A stretch of 64,000 nt of DNA from Thalassia testudinum (lineage: Eukaryota > Streptophyta > Magnoliopsida > Alismatales > Hydrocharitaceae). Positions 46,760-57,997 of this stretch are shown piece after piece. The stretch spans positions 3,684,501-3,748,500 of the forward strand of contig JAZHRO010000012.1 in NCBI GenBank assembly GCA_037157565.1, read 5' to 3'. The notes under the pieces were generated by a model. The model saw only the letters and a program-made list of their open reading frames with translations. It made no database searches and was not told where the DNA came from. The position numbers and the translations under genes are program-made. Positions within the stretch are counted from its first letter, which is position 1. Each line of letters starts with the position of its first letter.

Positions 46760-48394
46760 CCCGCATGTGAAGAAGAAGCAGGAGAAGATATAGATGCTTG
46801 ATTATGGAAAGATGGATTCGATAGCAAAGATTGATTTGAAAATGATTGCTACTGATTCAGATACTAGTATTTAGGAGGTGCAGAGGGTAGGTTCTAATTT
46901 AGATTCAGGGGAACTTGATTCACAAAGTGGGCTTGTCCCTGAGTTGGATGTTGACCTCCTGGGTTACACCTATGGTTCTGGATATTTCTAGGGTTTAGAA
47001 CTGGCTAGGATGGAAGGGCCCCTAGTTGACGAGACTCAGCTAACAGCGTGATTTGGCCCCTAAGGTCATCCAATTCTGCCAAACATTGCCATTGAACTTC
47101 AGCGAGAGCCTCAGGATTCTATTGTTGGCTCTCCATCACAACTCGCAAAATCTGATCGAGCTGCATGTCTCTACTCAGCCTTGAGTAGTTCTACGTACTT
47201 GCTTGAAAGGACCTTGCGTTTGGTCACTAAAATGGCAATGTAGGTAGGTTTTGTTGGGTCTGTTTTGGATATGTTGGTCTTTGGTTTTGATTAGACCAAG
47301 AGAAATTGGGGTGGCTACGCCATCCAAGATTGTAGGTGTTTGAATATGGCTTTGATCTTGTAATGTATCCATTAATGGCTTGCAAATCATAAAGATTTGA
47401 CGTGTTTTTCGTAAAAGAAGGTAGTGGGGAAAGAGCTGGGAATGATGGGACAAAGGTCCCTCCTTGGGTTGGTGAATGAGTAGGAAGAAAACCCAAGGAA
47501 GAAGGATCTCTTGAATCCAGATTATTCACAAATTCCCTCCCTGTGGGAATTTGCGAAATATGTATACACGTGGGATTCTACGTAGCAAGTAGAGGTGTAA
47601 GAGTCTTCATTGTGTTTTGGACCTCATCGAGATGCTTCACTACGTTGTCGACTTTGTCCAGTTTCTTAGTTATAATCTCTAAATCCCTTGAACTGGACAG
47701 GTTCTCGATCTTGTGAATACCCTTATGATGCGAGTTTTGATGCAGAGTTTGGTGCGTGTTTCCTTGCATGAATTGTGACATTGATGCATTATTGATCGAG
47801 TTTTCCATCATCCCTTCGAACAATTCTGAGGCGGATTATTCATCGCGATTTAGAAAGTTCCCTCCACAGGAGGCATCGACCAGATTGCGAATGCCTTCTT
47901 GCAATCCATAATAGATGTGCATGAGTTTCCAACGAGGGATGTCGTGATGTGGGAATTTCCTTTGTAATTCATGAAAGCACTCCCACTCTTCATGAATTGG
48001 TTCTCCTTGGTTTTGAGTGAAGGTTGTGATTGCTCGCCTAAGGGAATTGGTGCAACCTATAGGAAAGAATTTCTTCAAAAAGGCAAATTTGAGTTCATCC
48101 CAAGTCGAGATAGGTCGTGAGATGGTGCGGTGCCAATAGGCGACTTTGTCTTTGAAGCTAAAGGAGAACATATTCATGAGTAGGATTTTCCAGTTTTGAT
48201 TTCCAGGTCCAAGAGTTTGAGATAGATTTTTTGAGATCTTTGATGTGTTAGAATGGATCCTTGGATGCATACCCGTGAAAGTGTGGGATTAGACCTATAA
48301 TGTTTGGCTTTAACTCTGGGTCATTTTCCCTTACGGGAATCTTAACACTAGGCTCTACTTGGGCACTTGATGGATTGTAATAACCACAGAGTAG
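46760..48394 (-). pseudogene. Element G gag, central block
   Basis: The minus strand encodes capsid-like sequence: MNMFSFSFKDKVAYWHRTISRPISTWDELKFA in part, FLKKFFPIGCTNSLRRAITTF, then DASCGGNFLNRDE. Downstream come the NASMSQFMQGN segment and the Asn/Pro-rich tail (SNTYNLGWRSHPNFSW). Stops and frame changes separate the segments. It ends at 48395-48399 (aggcc), the target duplication of E, and continues at 59414. At the other end it meets element D. Confidence 0.85.
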
Positions 48395-48932
48395 AGGCCT
48401 GACGTGCTCTCGTGCGTGTGTGTTAAGAGGTGTCGTTATAGTTGCACTTGATACGTCGATTTTAAAAGAAATAAACAGAGGTGAGTTCGAGTGTCGGTCT
48501 CAGGGAGGCGTAGAAATCAGATTTTGTTTATCACTTGTTGTCACGAAAAAGGTGGAGTTTTGCTTGCAAAAGAGACGGTTTTGAAAAGCGAGAGCGAGAG
48601 AGAGTTTAGGGTTAGAAAGCTCTTGGTTTCGATCATGCACTTTGAATAGAAATTAAAATGGCAATTGAACGGAAAACAATTTCATTAAACATGCATTCAT
48701 AGTTCATGGTTTACAATATTAAATACAAGCTTCAACAAAAGCAAATGAAAGCTTAAAAGAGAGAGAGAGAGGTAGAGAGAGAGTGTGGAGAGTGACGAGG
48801 CAGCCACGGCGGTGGAGGAGGCTCCGTCGGTGGCTCGTCATCTCCGGCGATTACAAAAGTGCCTAAAGCTAGCTAAGAGAGGAGTGGAGTAGTTGCAAGT
48901 GGGAGAGTATGCCTTGAATGGAGGTAGAAGGA

Positions 48933-48943
48933 GGTTTAAATAG
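48933..48943 (-). promoter_or_regulatory. TATA-like box of E 3' LTR
   Basis: The minus strand reads CTATTTAAACC. The 5' LTR has the same at 58533-58543. Confidence 0.6.
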
Positions 48944-49315
48944 AGTTAAGGGCTTCCTAAAAGAAGAATGGGCTTTAGCGGCATCCAAAGCATTGCTAAA
49001 ATCACTTCTATAAACGTCGGTGAAGCCCTCCTACCGTCGGTTAGCTGCCCGCCCTGGTCTTCTTCTCCACACGATCCGTGGCCGCTGAACGAGAGCCGTC
49101 CGATCGAAGATCGGACGGCTGAGATCCTCCTATGCCCGCGCTGAGATCGCGCCTCAGGCGCGCGTGTGCGCGCGCGTTTCCGCTCGTCGTGCGCGCGTGC
49201 GTGGGCGCTCGGGAGCTGTCGTTGCGCCGCGTGGCGCGATCCTGGCCGCCCGCTGCTGATCGGGCGGCCCAATTTGTCCGCGCTTCGTCGCTCGCCTTTG
49301 ATTTCTGCTCCGCGC

Positions 49316-49367
49316 GGCTCGAACGCGGGTCGCTGCTATGCGGGCGTGCGCGCTAACCGTTGCGCCA
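49316..49367 (-). other. tRNA-like module in E 3' LTR
   Basis: On the minus strand TGGCGCAACGG (49357-49367) is an A box inside a perfect D-arm (GCGC, loop AACGGTTA, GCGC). GCGTTCGAGCC (49316-49326) is a B box in a T-arm with four pairs. Spacing is 30 nt. The acceptor ends do not pair, so this is tRNA-derived or tRNA-like sequence and not a tRNA gene. Confidence 0.75.
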
Positions 49368-49808
49368 CGCCCGCGCTTTGTCTTGGCGATCGTGGGCGAG
49401 CGCGCGGATCTCGGCCGTTCGATCGAAGATCAACGGCCGAGATTCGTCCTTGGCTGGCTTGAGGGTGTGCGAGCGGTGGGGGCGGGGCGACGTGGCGCTC
49501 TCTAGGCCGTTGATCTCCAGATCAACGGTCAGAATTTCTTGGGCCCATTGTGGGAGCTCCGCATGTCGGATTTGGCCGATCTTCAGTCCGTTGGACTCCG
49601 TTCGTCGTTCTGAATCCATCCGTGCAGTCCGATTGCTCATCTGAGGCCTGTTTTGACAAATGCTTTACACAAATGACCATTAATACAGTTTATAAGCAAT
49701 CTTGGTACTTGATGCATGCAATGCTCCTATTCTACTTTATGTTGTGCCTTTTATTCTAAAGATGGGCCATATTCAACCTAATTACTACCCCCTTGTGTGG
49801 TGTTATCA

Positions 49809-49845
49809 TACCCCCATGCTTACTCCTTGCTAGTCCCTAGTAAGG
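49809..49845 (-). promoter_or_regulatory. Polypurine tract and stem-loop of element E
   Basis: On the plus strand CCTTGCTAG (49825-49833) pairs with CTAGTAAGG (49837-49845), allowing one G-T pair. On the minus strand GGAGTAAGCATGGGGG then leads to the LTR. Confidence 0.8.
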
Positions 49846-51182
49846 TTTATTCTAGCCTTTATTTCCTTGGGGAATTCAAGAAGTAATTGCTTAGGCACTT
49901 CGTTACTTGTCAATAAGAGGAAATATACGAAGATCTTAATCTACAAAGACTAAGCAGCGCCCGGGTGTCTGCCAAAATACGAATCGCCTGAATCCTTGCT
50001 TTGTATATATAACTATACATATGTATACGTATATATATATATATATATGTTTTTTTAGAATTTTCAGAATTTAGTGTGGGTTGGTAACTTTTTACGGGTA
50101 CCCAACCCACCCAAAACTCGGTCAAAACCCTAAGTGCTAAGCATCTTGGTGTGAATGTTGTGATAGACTCACTTAACGGCAATTGAGATAGACTTCGAGT
50201 TTCTACGCCTCTAGGTGACCGGAAAAGAAAATAAATTTTTGCCTGAAGGTGTATTTGTTCGATTGGTAGCTTTCTCCCTACGTTCATTTTACTTGGGGTC
50301 AACACAAGGATTTTCCAGTGTATATCTCCCCAGCTTGTACTACTTCCCCGCTTCTTCCTTAGGTGTTTTGGTCTTTTTTTGTGCAATTATTGAGCTGGGC
50401 TCTGGACAACCGACCAATGGGCTGTTACCCACGATCACTTGCTAGCCATACTTGTGCGGTGAAGTGTGGTTTATTTTCTTTTCTTCTTCTTCCTTTTTTT
50501 TTTTTCGTAGGTGGCTTCCCTGATCTCAAATGTACCTAGAGGCAGCAAAAAAAGAAATGGCCTGTGGCTGGGTTCTGGACAACCTGCCAATGGGCTGTTA
50601 CCCACGACAACTTGCCAGCCAAACCACCCTAGAGAGTTCATTAGCTACCCAATTTCTGTCAAAATCTCCGAGAAGTGAGTCTGTGCAAAAATGTGTGTAG
50701 ATGCTTAAACTCAAAGTTTTCCTGAGTTAGAGGGTGAGTTGATAAGTCGTATACTTATTACCTTATTTAGTAGGTGGATTGGAATAGCTTAAAGTTGCAA
50801 GGATTCGCTGCTAAATCCATATTTTAACGGACACCAGGGCTGATTAAGCCTGAAGGCCTGAAAAGTCTAATTGTTTAAGTTCTTTTTGTATTATTTCCCA
50901 CTATTGACAAGTTTCTAATGCCTAAGTTTTTCTTCCTAAATTCAATTTTTTTTTTAATCAATTAAGTTATTCATTCAGACTGATTAATTAAGCTCAAGAT
51001 TATGCAATTTACCATCCCCCCATGCTTAAGTTGGACAATGTCCTCATTGGCAGATTCATGGATGCAGAAGGGTTCAAAAAGATAGTACCTGAGTGACGTA
51101 AACTACTAGATCAGTCTGAATCCGCTGGGTTGCCTCCCAGGAAGCGCTGAGTTTAACGCCTCCAGCTGGGTGGTGCTTGGTG
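49846..51182 (-). other. 3' noncoding region of element E
   Basis: Two copies of the ~60-bp motif shared with D lie at 50392-50455 and 50567-50630. The post-pol motif (CATCCCCCCATGCTTAAG...CAATGTCCTC on the plus strand) is at 51012-51046. A TA run lies near 50030. No gene is supported. Confidence 0.7.
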
Positions 51183-52355
51183 TCAGCCCTCAACAAGGGT
51201 GACACTTTCCTTGGGGGGTACCTGGGCCAGGAAATGCTTCAATCTTTGACCATTGACTGTAAAGGTGTGCCCGGTGTTAAGATCCGCGATTTCAACCGCC
51301 CCATTAGAATAGGGCTTGACCACCCGAAATGGTCCTGTCCATTTGGACCTAAGTTTCCCTGGGAAGAGTTTCAAGCGTGCATCAAATAGCCAGACTTGTT
51401 GGTTTGGCTCAAAGGTCTTTCTATGAATGAGTCGGTCATGGACGGCTTTCATTTTCTCCTTATATAGCCGACTATTGTCAAAGGCGTCTCGACGAATTTC
51501 TTCGAGCTCAGATAATTGAAGCGTCCTTTGCGCACCGGCTAATTGGGGATCCATGTTACATTGCTTGACAGCCCAGTAAGCCCGGTGTTCCAATTCGACA
51601 GGGAGATGGCAAGCTTTGCCAAAGACCAAGCGGTAAGGTGACATGCCTATCGGGGTCTTAAAAGCGGTCCTGTATGCCCACAGGGCATCATCAAGTCGTG
51701 TGGACCAGTCTTTCCTGTCAGGTCTCACAGTCTTCTGTAAAATGTTCTTGATTTGTCTGTTTGAGACCTCAGTCTACCCATTTGTTTGTGGATGATACGG
51801 GGTGGCAATGCGGTGGTTTACCTCGTATTTTCTAAGTAGGGCACGGAACTGGGAATGGATAAAATGGCTTCCACCATCATTGATCATGGCCTTGGGTATT
51901 CCAAACTGGGAAAAGATGTTCTTCTTCACAAAGTCCATGACCGTCTTGTGATCGCATCGTCGGGTGGCGACGGCTTCAATCCATTTGGAAACATAGTCTA
52001 CCGAGACCAGGATGTACTCGAAGCCGTTGGATGGTGGAAATAAGCCCATAAAATCGATACCCCAAACGTCGAAGATTTCGATAATCAAAATGGGCTAAAG
52101 GGGCATCATATCTTTCTTGGTCATGGTCCCCAGCGTTTGGCATCGTGAGCAAGTCTTGGCAAAGATGTGTGCATCCTTGAATAGGGACGGCCAATAAAAT
52201 CCAGACTGTAAAACTTTTGCAGCTGTTTTCTTGCCAGAGAAATGGCCGCCACATGCTTGGTCATGACAAAAGGAAAGCACACTCTGAACTTCGTCTTCAG
52301 GGATGCACCTCCTGATGATCTGATCAGCACAGAGGCAAAACAGCATGGGATCATC
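51183..52355 (-). pseudogene. Element E integrase
   Basis: The zinc-binding domain (SFCHDQACGGHF, then CSRCQTLG) is at 52095-52346. The core has Asp in DVWGIDFMG and Asp in MINDGGSHF; the catalytic Glu is retained in TEVSN just after a stop at about 51776. The C-terminal half (51183-51728) includes [33 protein letters not shown] and [18 protein letters not shown]. Stops near 52094 and 51776 both fit Gln codons changed to TAG. It would insert cDNA into chromosomes. It is broken here. Confidence 0.9.
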
Positions 52356-53429
52356 CTAGAAATAGTGCTTGGCCTCAGCCAAGAACCTGTCCCGTTGCTG
52401 TCTGGACTAGCTGTGCGGGGTTTGTCCTATAACCAGGTAATTGACATAGTCAGCATACCATGGCATTTTCTTGTCTTGCACGGCTAGAATGTGTTCATCA
52501 GGGAAGGTATCAGATAGAGGTAGGGAGGGTCCAATGTGGTCTGGATGAAGTCTTGACAGGTGGTCAGCTACCACATTTTTGTATCTGGCTTTGTCTTGGA
52601 TTTCCAGGTCAAATTCTTACAAAAGCAGGATCCATCTGATGAGCCTGGGTTTTGCGTCCTTTTTGGCCAACAGGTGCTGGATGGCTGAATGGTCAGTGTA
52701 AATAGTCATGTGGGATCCCAGCAAGTATGGTTGGAATTTCTCAAGTCCAAAGACTACAGCGAGCAACTCTTTCTCTGTGATCGTATAATTGCGTTGGGCC
52801 TCGTCCAACATTTTGCTCGCGTAGTAGATCACCACGGGCTTCTTGTCTTGCCTTTGTCCCAGGACAGCGCCTATGGCAAAATCTGATGCATCACACATAA
52901 TCTCAAAGTCTTGGGACCAGTCTGGGGGTTGAAGTACAGGTGTGGAGGAGACTAAATCCCGGAGAGTGTGATAAGCCTGGATGCAATCAGGAGACATGTG
53001 GAATGTGGTGTCGTTGGCTAGAAGGTCGGTCAAGGGTTTGGAAAGCTTGGAAAAGTCTTTGATGAACCTTCGGTAGTAGCCAACATGTCCTAGGAAGGAG
53101 CAAATCTGTCGGACCGAACTAGGTGGAGGAAGTTTGGAAATTAAATCAACCTTAGCTCGATCTACCTCGATGCCCCTATGCGAAATGATGTGTCCGAGGA
53201 TAATTCCTTCTTGAACCATAAAATGGCTCTTTTCCCAACTTAACACCAAGTTAACCTTGATACATCATTTCAGGATTTTCTCCAAGTTGCTCAAACAATG
53301 GTCGAATGAATTCCCGAATACAGAGAAATCATCCATAAAGACCTCTAAGTATTCACCCACCATTTCTGAAAAAATGGCTAGCATGCAACACTAGAAGGTC
53401 GCAGGTGCATTGCATAACCCGAACGGCAT
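52356..53429 (-). pseudogene. Element E RT (C-terminal part) and RNase H
   Basis: RT continues after a TGA at about 53428 that replaces the first Arg of the RMPFGL block, has FMDDFSVFG at about 53324-53344, and meets another TGA near 53266. The segment 52617-53249 holds RSFLGHVGYYRRFIKDFSK and RNase H with MCDASD, TEKELLA and YTDHSAIQHLL. A TAA at about 52615 replaces Gln in the LLLQEFD block, after which VADHLSRL follows. Confidence 0.9.
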
Positions 53430-55061
53430 TCAACGGAATGCAAAAGTGCCATACGGGCAAGCGAATGTGGTCTTTTCCTGATCTTCCAGAGCAATTGCGA
53501 CTTGGTTATATCCTGAATATCCATCCAGGAAGCAAAAATACTTCTGCCCTGCCAATCTTTCAAGGATTTGGTCAATGAATGGCAAGGGGAAGTGGTCCTT
53601 CTTAGTGGCTTCATTAAGCTTCCTATAATCAATACACACCCGCCATGCGGTGGTGGTGCGGGTGGGGATGGATTCGTCATTATCATTAGTAACAACGATG
53701 AGCCCAGCCTTCTTTGGAACCACTTGAGTGGGGCTCACCCAGGGGCTATCAGAGATAGGGTAGATGATGTCGGCGTCAAGCCACTTGATAATTTCTTTTT
53801 TAACGACCTCCCGCATGTTAGGGTTTAACCGTCTTTGCATCTGGCGGGAAGGTCGGGCCCCGTCTTCCAGGTAAATCTTGTGGGTGCAATAGGTGGGGCT
53901 AATTCCTCTTAGATCCGAGATGGTCCAACCAATGGCGGCCCGATGTTCTGAAAGAGTTGCAGTCAATCTTAGTTCCTGATCCTTGGTTAGATGGGAATTA
54001 ATAATCACTGGGAAGGTCTGGTCAGGTCCCAAGAAGACGTACTTGAGATTCTCGGGCAATGGTTTAAGTTCAGGTGTGGGTGGGACCACAGTCGATGGGA
54101 ATGGAAATGGTGGGAGTTGATCAACATCGATCTCTTCAAATGGTGTCATGTGATGGTTCGTAGCCTTACAGAGGTCCATGGTTAAGCATGGTGACGAGTC
54201 GGAACCGTCACTACGGGTTTGGTGGTCTAAGACAGAACTGAGGGTAAGGCATTCCTCGATTAAAGTTTCCACGGGATCATGTTCCTCAATGTAATCGCAA
54301 TCAAATGACTTTGTCGCCCGGAAGATATCCAATTGCATTTTCCTATCCCCGAAGGCGATTTCCATACATCCCGTGTCGCAATCGATGTTTGCTTTAGCCG
54401 TAGCTAAGAAAGATCTGCCTAAGATTATGGGTGCGTTCTGTAATTTTTCAGGGACTTCCATGTCGAGCACCAAAAAGTCAACCGGGAAATAGAAGTCCTT
54501 AACCCGTACAATCACGTCCTCGACAACCCCCTTCGGGGTTTTCACTGATCTATCCGCCAGCTGGATGGTGACAGGGGTTGGTGCCAGCTCCCCAAAACCA
54601 AATTGGTGGTACAAGGTTGTGGGAATTAGGTTGATAGAAGCACCTAGGTCCAGGAGCGCTCTATGAAATGTCATGTCCCCGATATTGCAGGAAATCAGGG
54701 GCGCTCCTGGGTCAGTTCTTTTGAGTGGAAGGTTGCTTGATATCACGGAATTGGCCTGCTCAGAGAGTACAACCTTCCTAGGTGCTTGAGGTCTTAGCTT
54801 ACGCTTGGGTGTATAGGCATCCTTTAAGAACTTGGCGTAAGCGGGGATGTGTTTGACGGCTTCTAGGAGTGGAATATTAATCTGTACTTGCTTAAAAATT
54901 TCCAACAGCTCAGTTTCCACAGTATTCTTCTTTTTCTTGATTGTTTCCAAGGCCTCAGGATAAGGTGTCTGAATGTGGATTGGCTCCATGTCTGGGTCCT
55001 TGGTTGGTGCCTCTTCGGAGTCTGATATTCCAGCAGGTAAAGTCTCGGGGATAGTCGCCAT
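53430..55061 (-). pseudogene. Element E protease and RT (N-terminal part)
   Basis: A 543-codon open segment starts MATIPETLPAG, which is the linker in the middle of gag-pol and probably not a true start. It holds IPLLEAVKHIPAYAKFLKD, then protease RALLDLGASINLIP, KANIDCDTG (after GRSFLATA), and a long linker. RT blocks follow: RRLNPNMREVVKKEIIKW, WRVCIDYRKLN and FLDGYSGYNQVAI. In relatives it is one frame with gag. Here a frameshift near 55065 separates them. Confidence 0.9.
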
Positions 55062-56869
55062 TTAGGATCCTGGGTTTTGGTGCCGCTTCTCAAGGTCACA
55101 ACATTCGCAGAGGCATTGGGGCCATGGGGTGATCCTTGAGAAGACGAGGATGAAGAAGCGCCAAACCTAGGAGGTGTTTGTGGGGCTGGCTGGACCATGT
55201 GAGCCTGCCCGGGGTTGCCTTGGAACCCTTGCGAATTGGAGCCTCTGTTAATTATGTTTCGTGGGTTCGGTTGTGGTTGGGAAGGTAGAGATCCTTGTTG
55301 TTTACAGTCCAAGAGTTGGCTTAACTGTCCCTTTACTAAGGCCATTTCTTCCTGATGTTTTTGGTTCATGTCAGCCATCATCTTTATTAGGGTGTCCATT
55401 TGGTTTTGTGGGGGAGGGGCCGCCCTATTCTGGTTATATTGGGGTCTTGCTGGTGGTCCTTGCTGATAGGGGGGCAAGTGTGGCTGTTGGTTTGGCCTAG
55501 GCTGGTTTTGGAATTGCGGTGGTTTCTGGTTTGTCCAACCAAAGTTGGGGTGATTACGCCAGCCGGTGTTGTAAGTGTTGGAGAAAGGGTCAGGTTTCGC
55601 ATATCCTTGGATGGCTTGCACATCTTCTAGAATAGCCGATGTTGATGAAGAAGGAAGGGAGTAATCAAGGGTCGAGGGAGCAAAGGTCCCTCCCTGGAAC
55701 GTGGTCAGGGGTTATTCCAGGTTTAGTTGGGTGAAGGGTTGGACCAGGTCGACATTATGTGCTCCCTTTGCTAGGGAGAAAGTCTGCAAGGGGTTCCTGG
55801 CCTGGTTTAGTAGCTCATTAATCTTTTTGTCCACCAATTCCACTCGATCCAACTTTTTGGCAATGATGTCCATGTCAACCATTCCAGAATTTGCTTGCAC
55901 CTCATAAATCCTGCCACGGGGTTGACTGGACCTGTTAAACTGGTTCATGGAGGCATTGTTAAGCGAATTCTCGCTCATAGACTCAAAGAGCTCAAACACG
56001 CTCTCCTCGTCTTTGTTTAGGAAGTTTCCCCTGCATGAGGCATCGACGATGTTCCGTAGGTTGCTGTCCAGACCGTGGTAGAAGATCTGGGCCAATTGCC
56101 ACCTTGGAACTTCGTGGTGTGGACATTTCCTCAAAAGTTCATTGAATCTTTCCCACGCCTCATGAAATTGTTCCCCACCCTGGAGTGTGAAGGTAGTGAT
56201 AGCTCTTCTGAGGGCATTGGTCTTTCCTATGGGGAAGAATTTCTTTAAAAATGCATGCCTCAGTTCTTCCCAGGTGGTGATGGGTCTACCTAGGGTTCTA
56301 AGCCAATGAGAAGCCTTGTCTCTTAATGAGAAAGGGAACATCTTGATTAGAACAATGTCAAGGCTAATGTTCCTAGGTTTTACTATTCTTGCTATGCGGT
56401 CGAGATCTTCTAGGTGCTGAAAGGGGTCCTCATTTGAGCTTCCATGAAAGTGGCTCTGGATTAGACTTAATACATTAGGTTTTAGCTCAAAATCATCTCC
56501 CCCTTCGGGGATCCTAAGGTGTGGCTCGACTCTAATGGCAGAAGGGTTATAGAAATCATGGAGGGGTCTTGGCTGGTCCTGAAATGGCGGTAAATCAAGT
56601 GGTGGTTGCCCTGGTATGTTTTGGAAAGGTGGTGGTGGTTGTTGTGGTGGCTTCTGTAACCGTTGTATGGCTTGCATGATGGTTTGGATTTGTTGTTGCT
56701 GCAGTCGATGGTTAGCATTGATTTGAGCTTGGATGATGGCCATAGCATCAGGTGGGGGTTGATCTTCGACCTCATCTACCCTAGGTTCAGCCATGTTAAC
56801 AGAATTGCGTTGCCTAGATTCCTGCCCCAAAACACGCAACTCAGGACGCAGTGAGCGTCTCCCGTGCAT
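55062..56869 (-). pseudogene. Element E gag
   Basis: The start MHGRRSLRP at 56869 is conserved in B (MLGRRSLNP). A Gln/Pro-rich N-terminal part (QQPPPPF) leads to the capsid-like domain. That domain has HFHGSSNEDPFQHLEDL, MFPFSLRDKASHWLRTLGRP, FLKKFFPIGKTNALRRAITTF, CPHHEVPRWQLAQIFYHGL and DASCRGNFLNKDEESVFELF. A TAA at about 55709-55711 interrupts the frame, which then continues in phase through a Pro/Asn/Gln-rich tail to VTLRSGTKTQDP. No zinc knuckle is visible. Only a stop and the terminal frameshift damage it. Confidence 0.9.
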
Positions 56870-57974
56870 ACACTAGAGAAGAACAGGAGGGGATGCGGAG
56901 GGCGACAGATGAGAGAAAAGTGTTTCAATCAAGCACACAAGCCTAGTCCTTTTGGTGTATTCCTTAGGAGACCTAGAAATCTCGCAAAGGGTGATTAAGT
57001 CCGTAAATACTAGACTCCCCTTCCCAAGGCTAATCTGGCCAGGTTGATTACGAGGGGATTGTAGGGAAGGTTCTTCCTTTGGCTTCTGCCTCCGGTTCCA
57101 TAGACCCCACAACCGCGGTCGTTTGACACTGCCTTGCAGCCTAGCCACCAGATTCTACCAAGGGAATGAAAGCCAAGTGCCTAGCGAACAAAACCTCGCC
57201 TTTTGAGACTTAACTTAGTCCTGCCTAGGGCACGTCTACTCAGTTTTAACGGGTTAGGATAGTGCTTGTGCTTAGGGTGATGTGATGAGGTGTTGATTGG
57301 GGTGGTGCCTCTTAATTTTCCACTTCAAAGTGTGTGCTTTTATCAAAACATGGTTTTCAAGCAAGGATTTTTAAGGTGTGGTGTCTTTTAGCGTTTCATC
57401 CTTACTTTAGTGCTTTTTAGGGTTGATGTGTGTTAATGTTTTCAACCAAGTTGCAGTGGGCACGTCAAGTTCTGCACACAATTCGATGAAAGTAGATTTC
57501 CTTTTTATTTTGTAGAGGCTCTAAAACCCTAGTGTGCTCATCCTAAAGATCGTGCAGCTTCTATTAGATGAGTCAGTTTTTAGGGTTGAGTGGTGCAGCC
57601 CAGGTCAACTCACGGTGGCTTCGCAAACACCACTCAAGAGAAAAAGAAAAGAACATTCCAAGAATTTATTCAGCATATTAGAGTGTACATTTTTTTGTAG
57701 GGTGATGTGTTAAGAATGTGGGTCAAGCAATCATTCACCACGCCAATTTTTTTAGTTTTTACAATTTTTTTAGCTTTTTCACGCAAGCAAACAATGAGAG
57801 AGAGGGTACTCACTATCGGTCCTCGAGGCGCCTACTCCCTTGCTGCCGTCGTGGAATGCGTCGCTTCGCCGTCCATGTGTCGAATTCCTGCAACCGTCAA
57901 GTAAAAAGGGAAATAGGGCATTAGACGATGTGAGAATGAAGGTGGAATGGAGGTGATAAAACAAATCCGTTGCC
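56870..57974 (-). other. Leader of element E
   Basis: No gene is seen. The blocks at 57065-57150 and 57565-57650 are shared with B and D leaders. The small frame at 56873-57148 overlaps the conserved leader block and shows no domain. Confidence 0.65.
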
Positions 57975-57992
57975 TCCCCGGCAACAGCGCCA
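57975..57992 (-). other. Primer binding site of element E (tRNA-Asp type)
   Basis: The minus strand reads TGGCGCTGTTGCCGGGGA, one mismatch to the tRNA-Asp complement, 5 bases from the LTR. Confidence 0.9.
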
Positions 57993-57997
57993 AAAAC

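Larger units (their letters stand above)
48400..49808 (-). mobile_element. 3' LTR of element E
   Basis: This 1409-bp LTR reads TGATAACACC at its minus-strand start and GCACGTCA at its end. U3 has palindromes at 49505-49530, 49408-49443 and 49094-49120 and a tRNA-like module at 49316-49367. A TATA box (48933-48943) follows, and a GA run lies near 48757-48783. It differs from the 5' LTR at about 11 sites in the first 215 plus-strand bases, nearly all transitions. Confidence 0.93.

Noticed and set aside
49132..49644. Arg/Ala-rich open frames on both strands
   Set aside because: They come from GC-rich U3 of the E LTR. The same frames recur at 58760-59244 only because the LTR is repeated.
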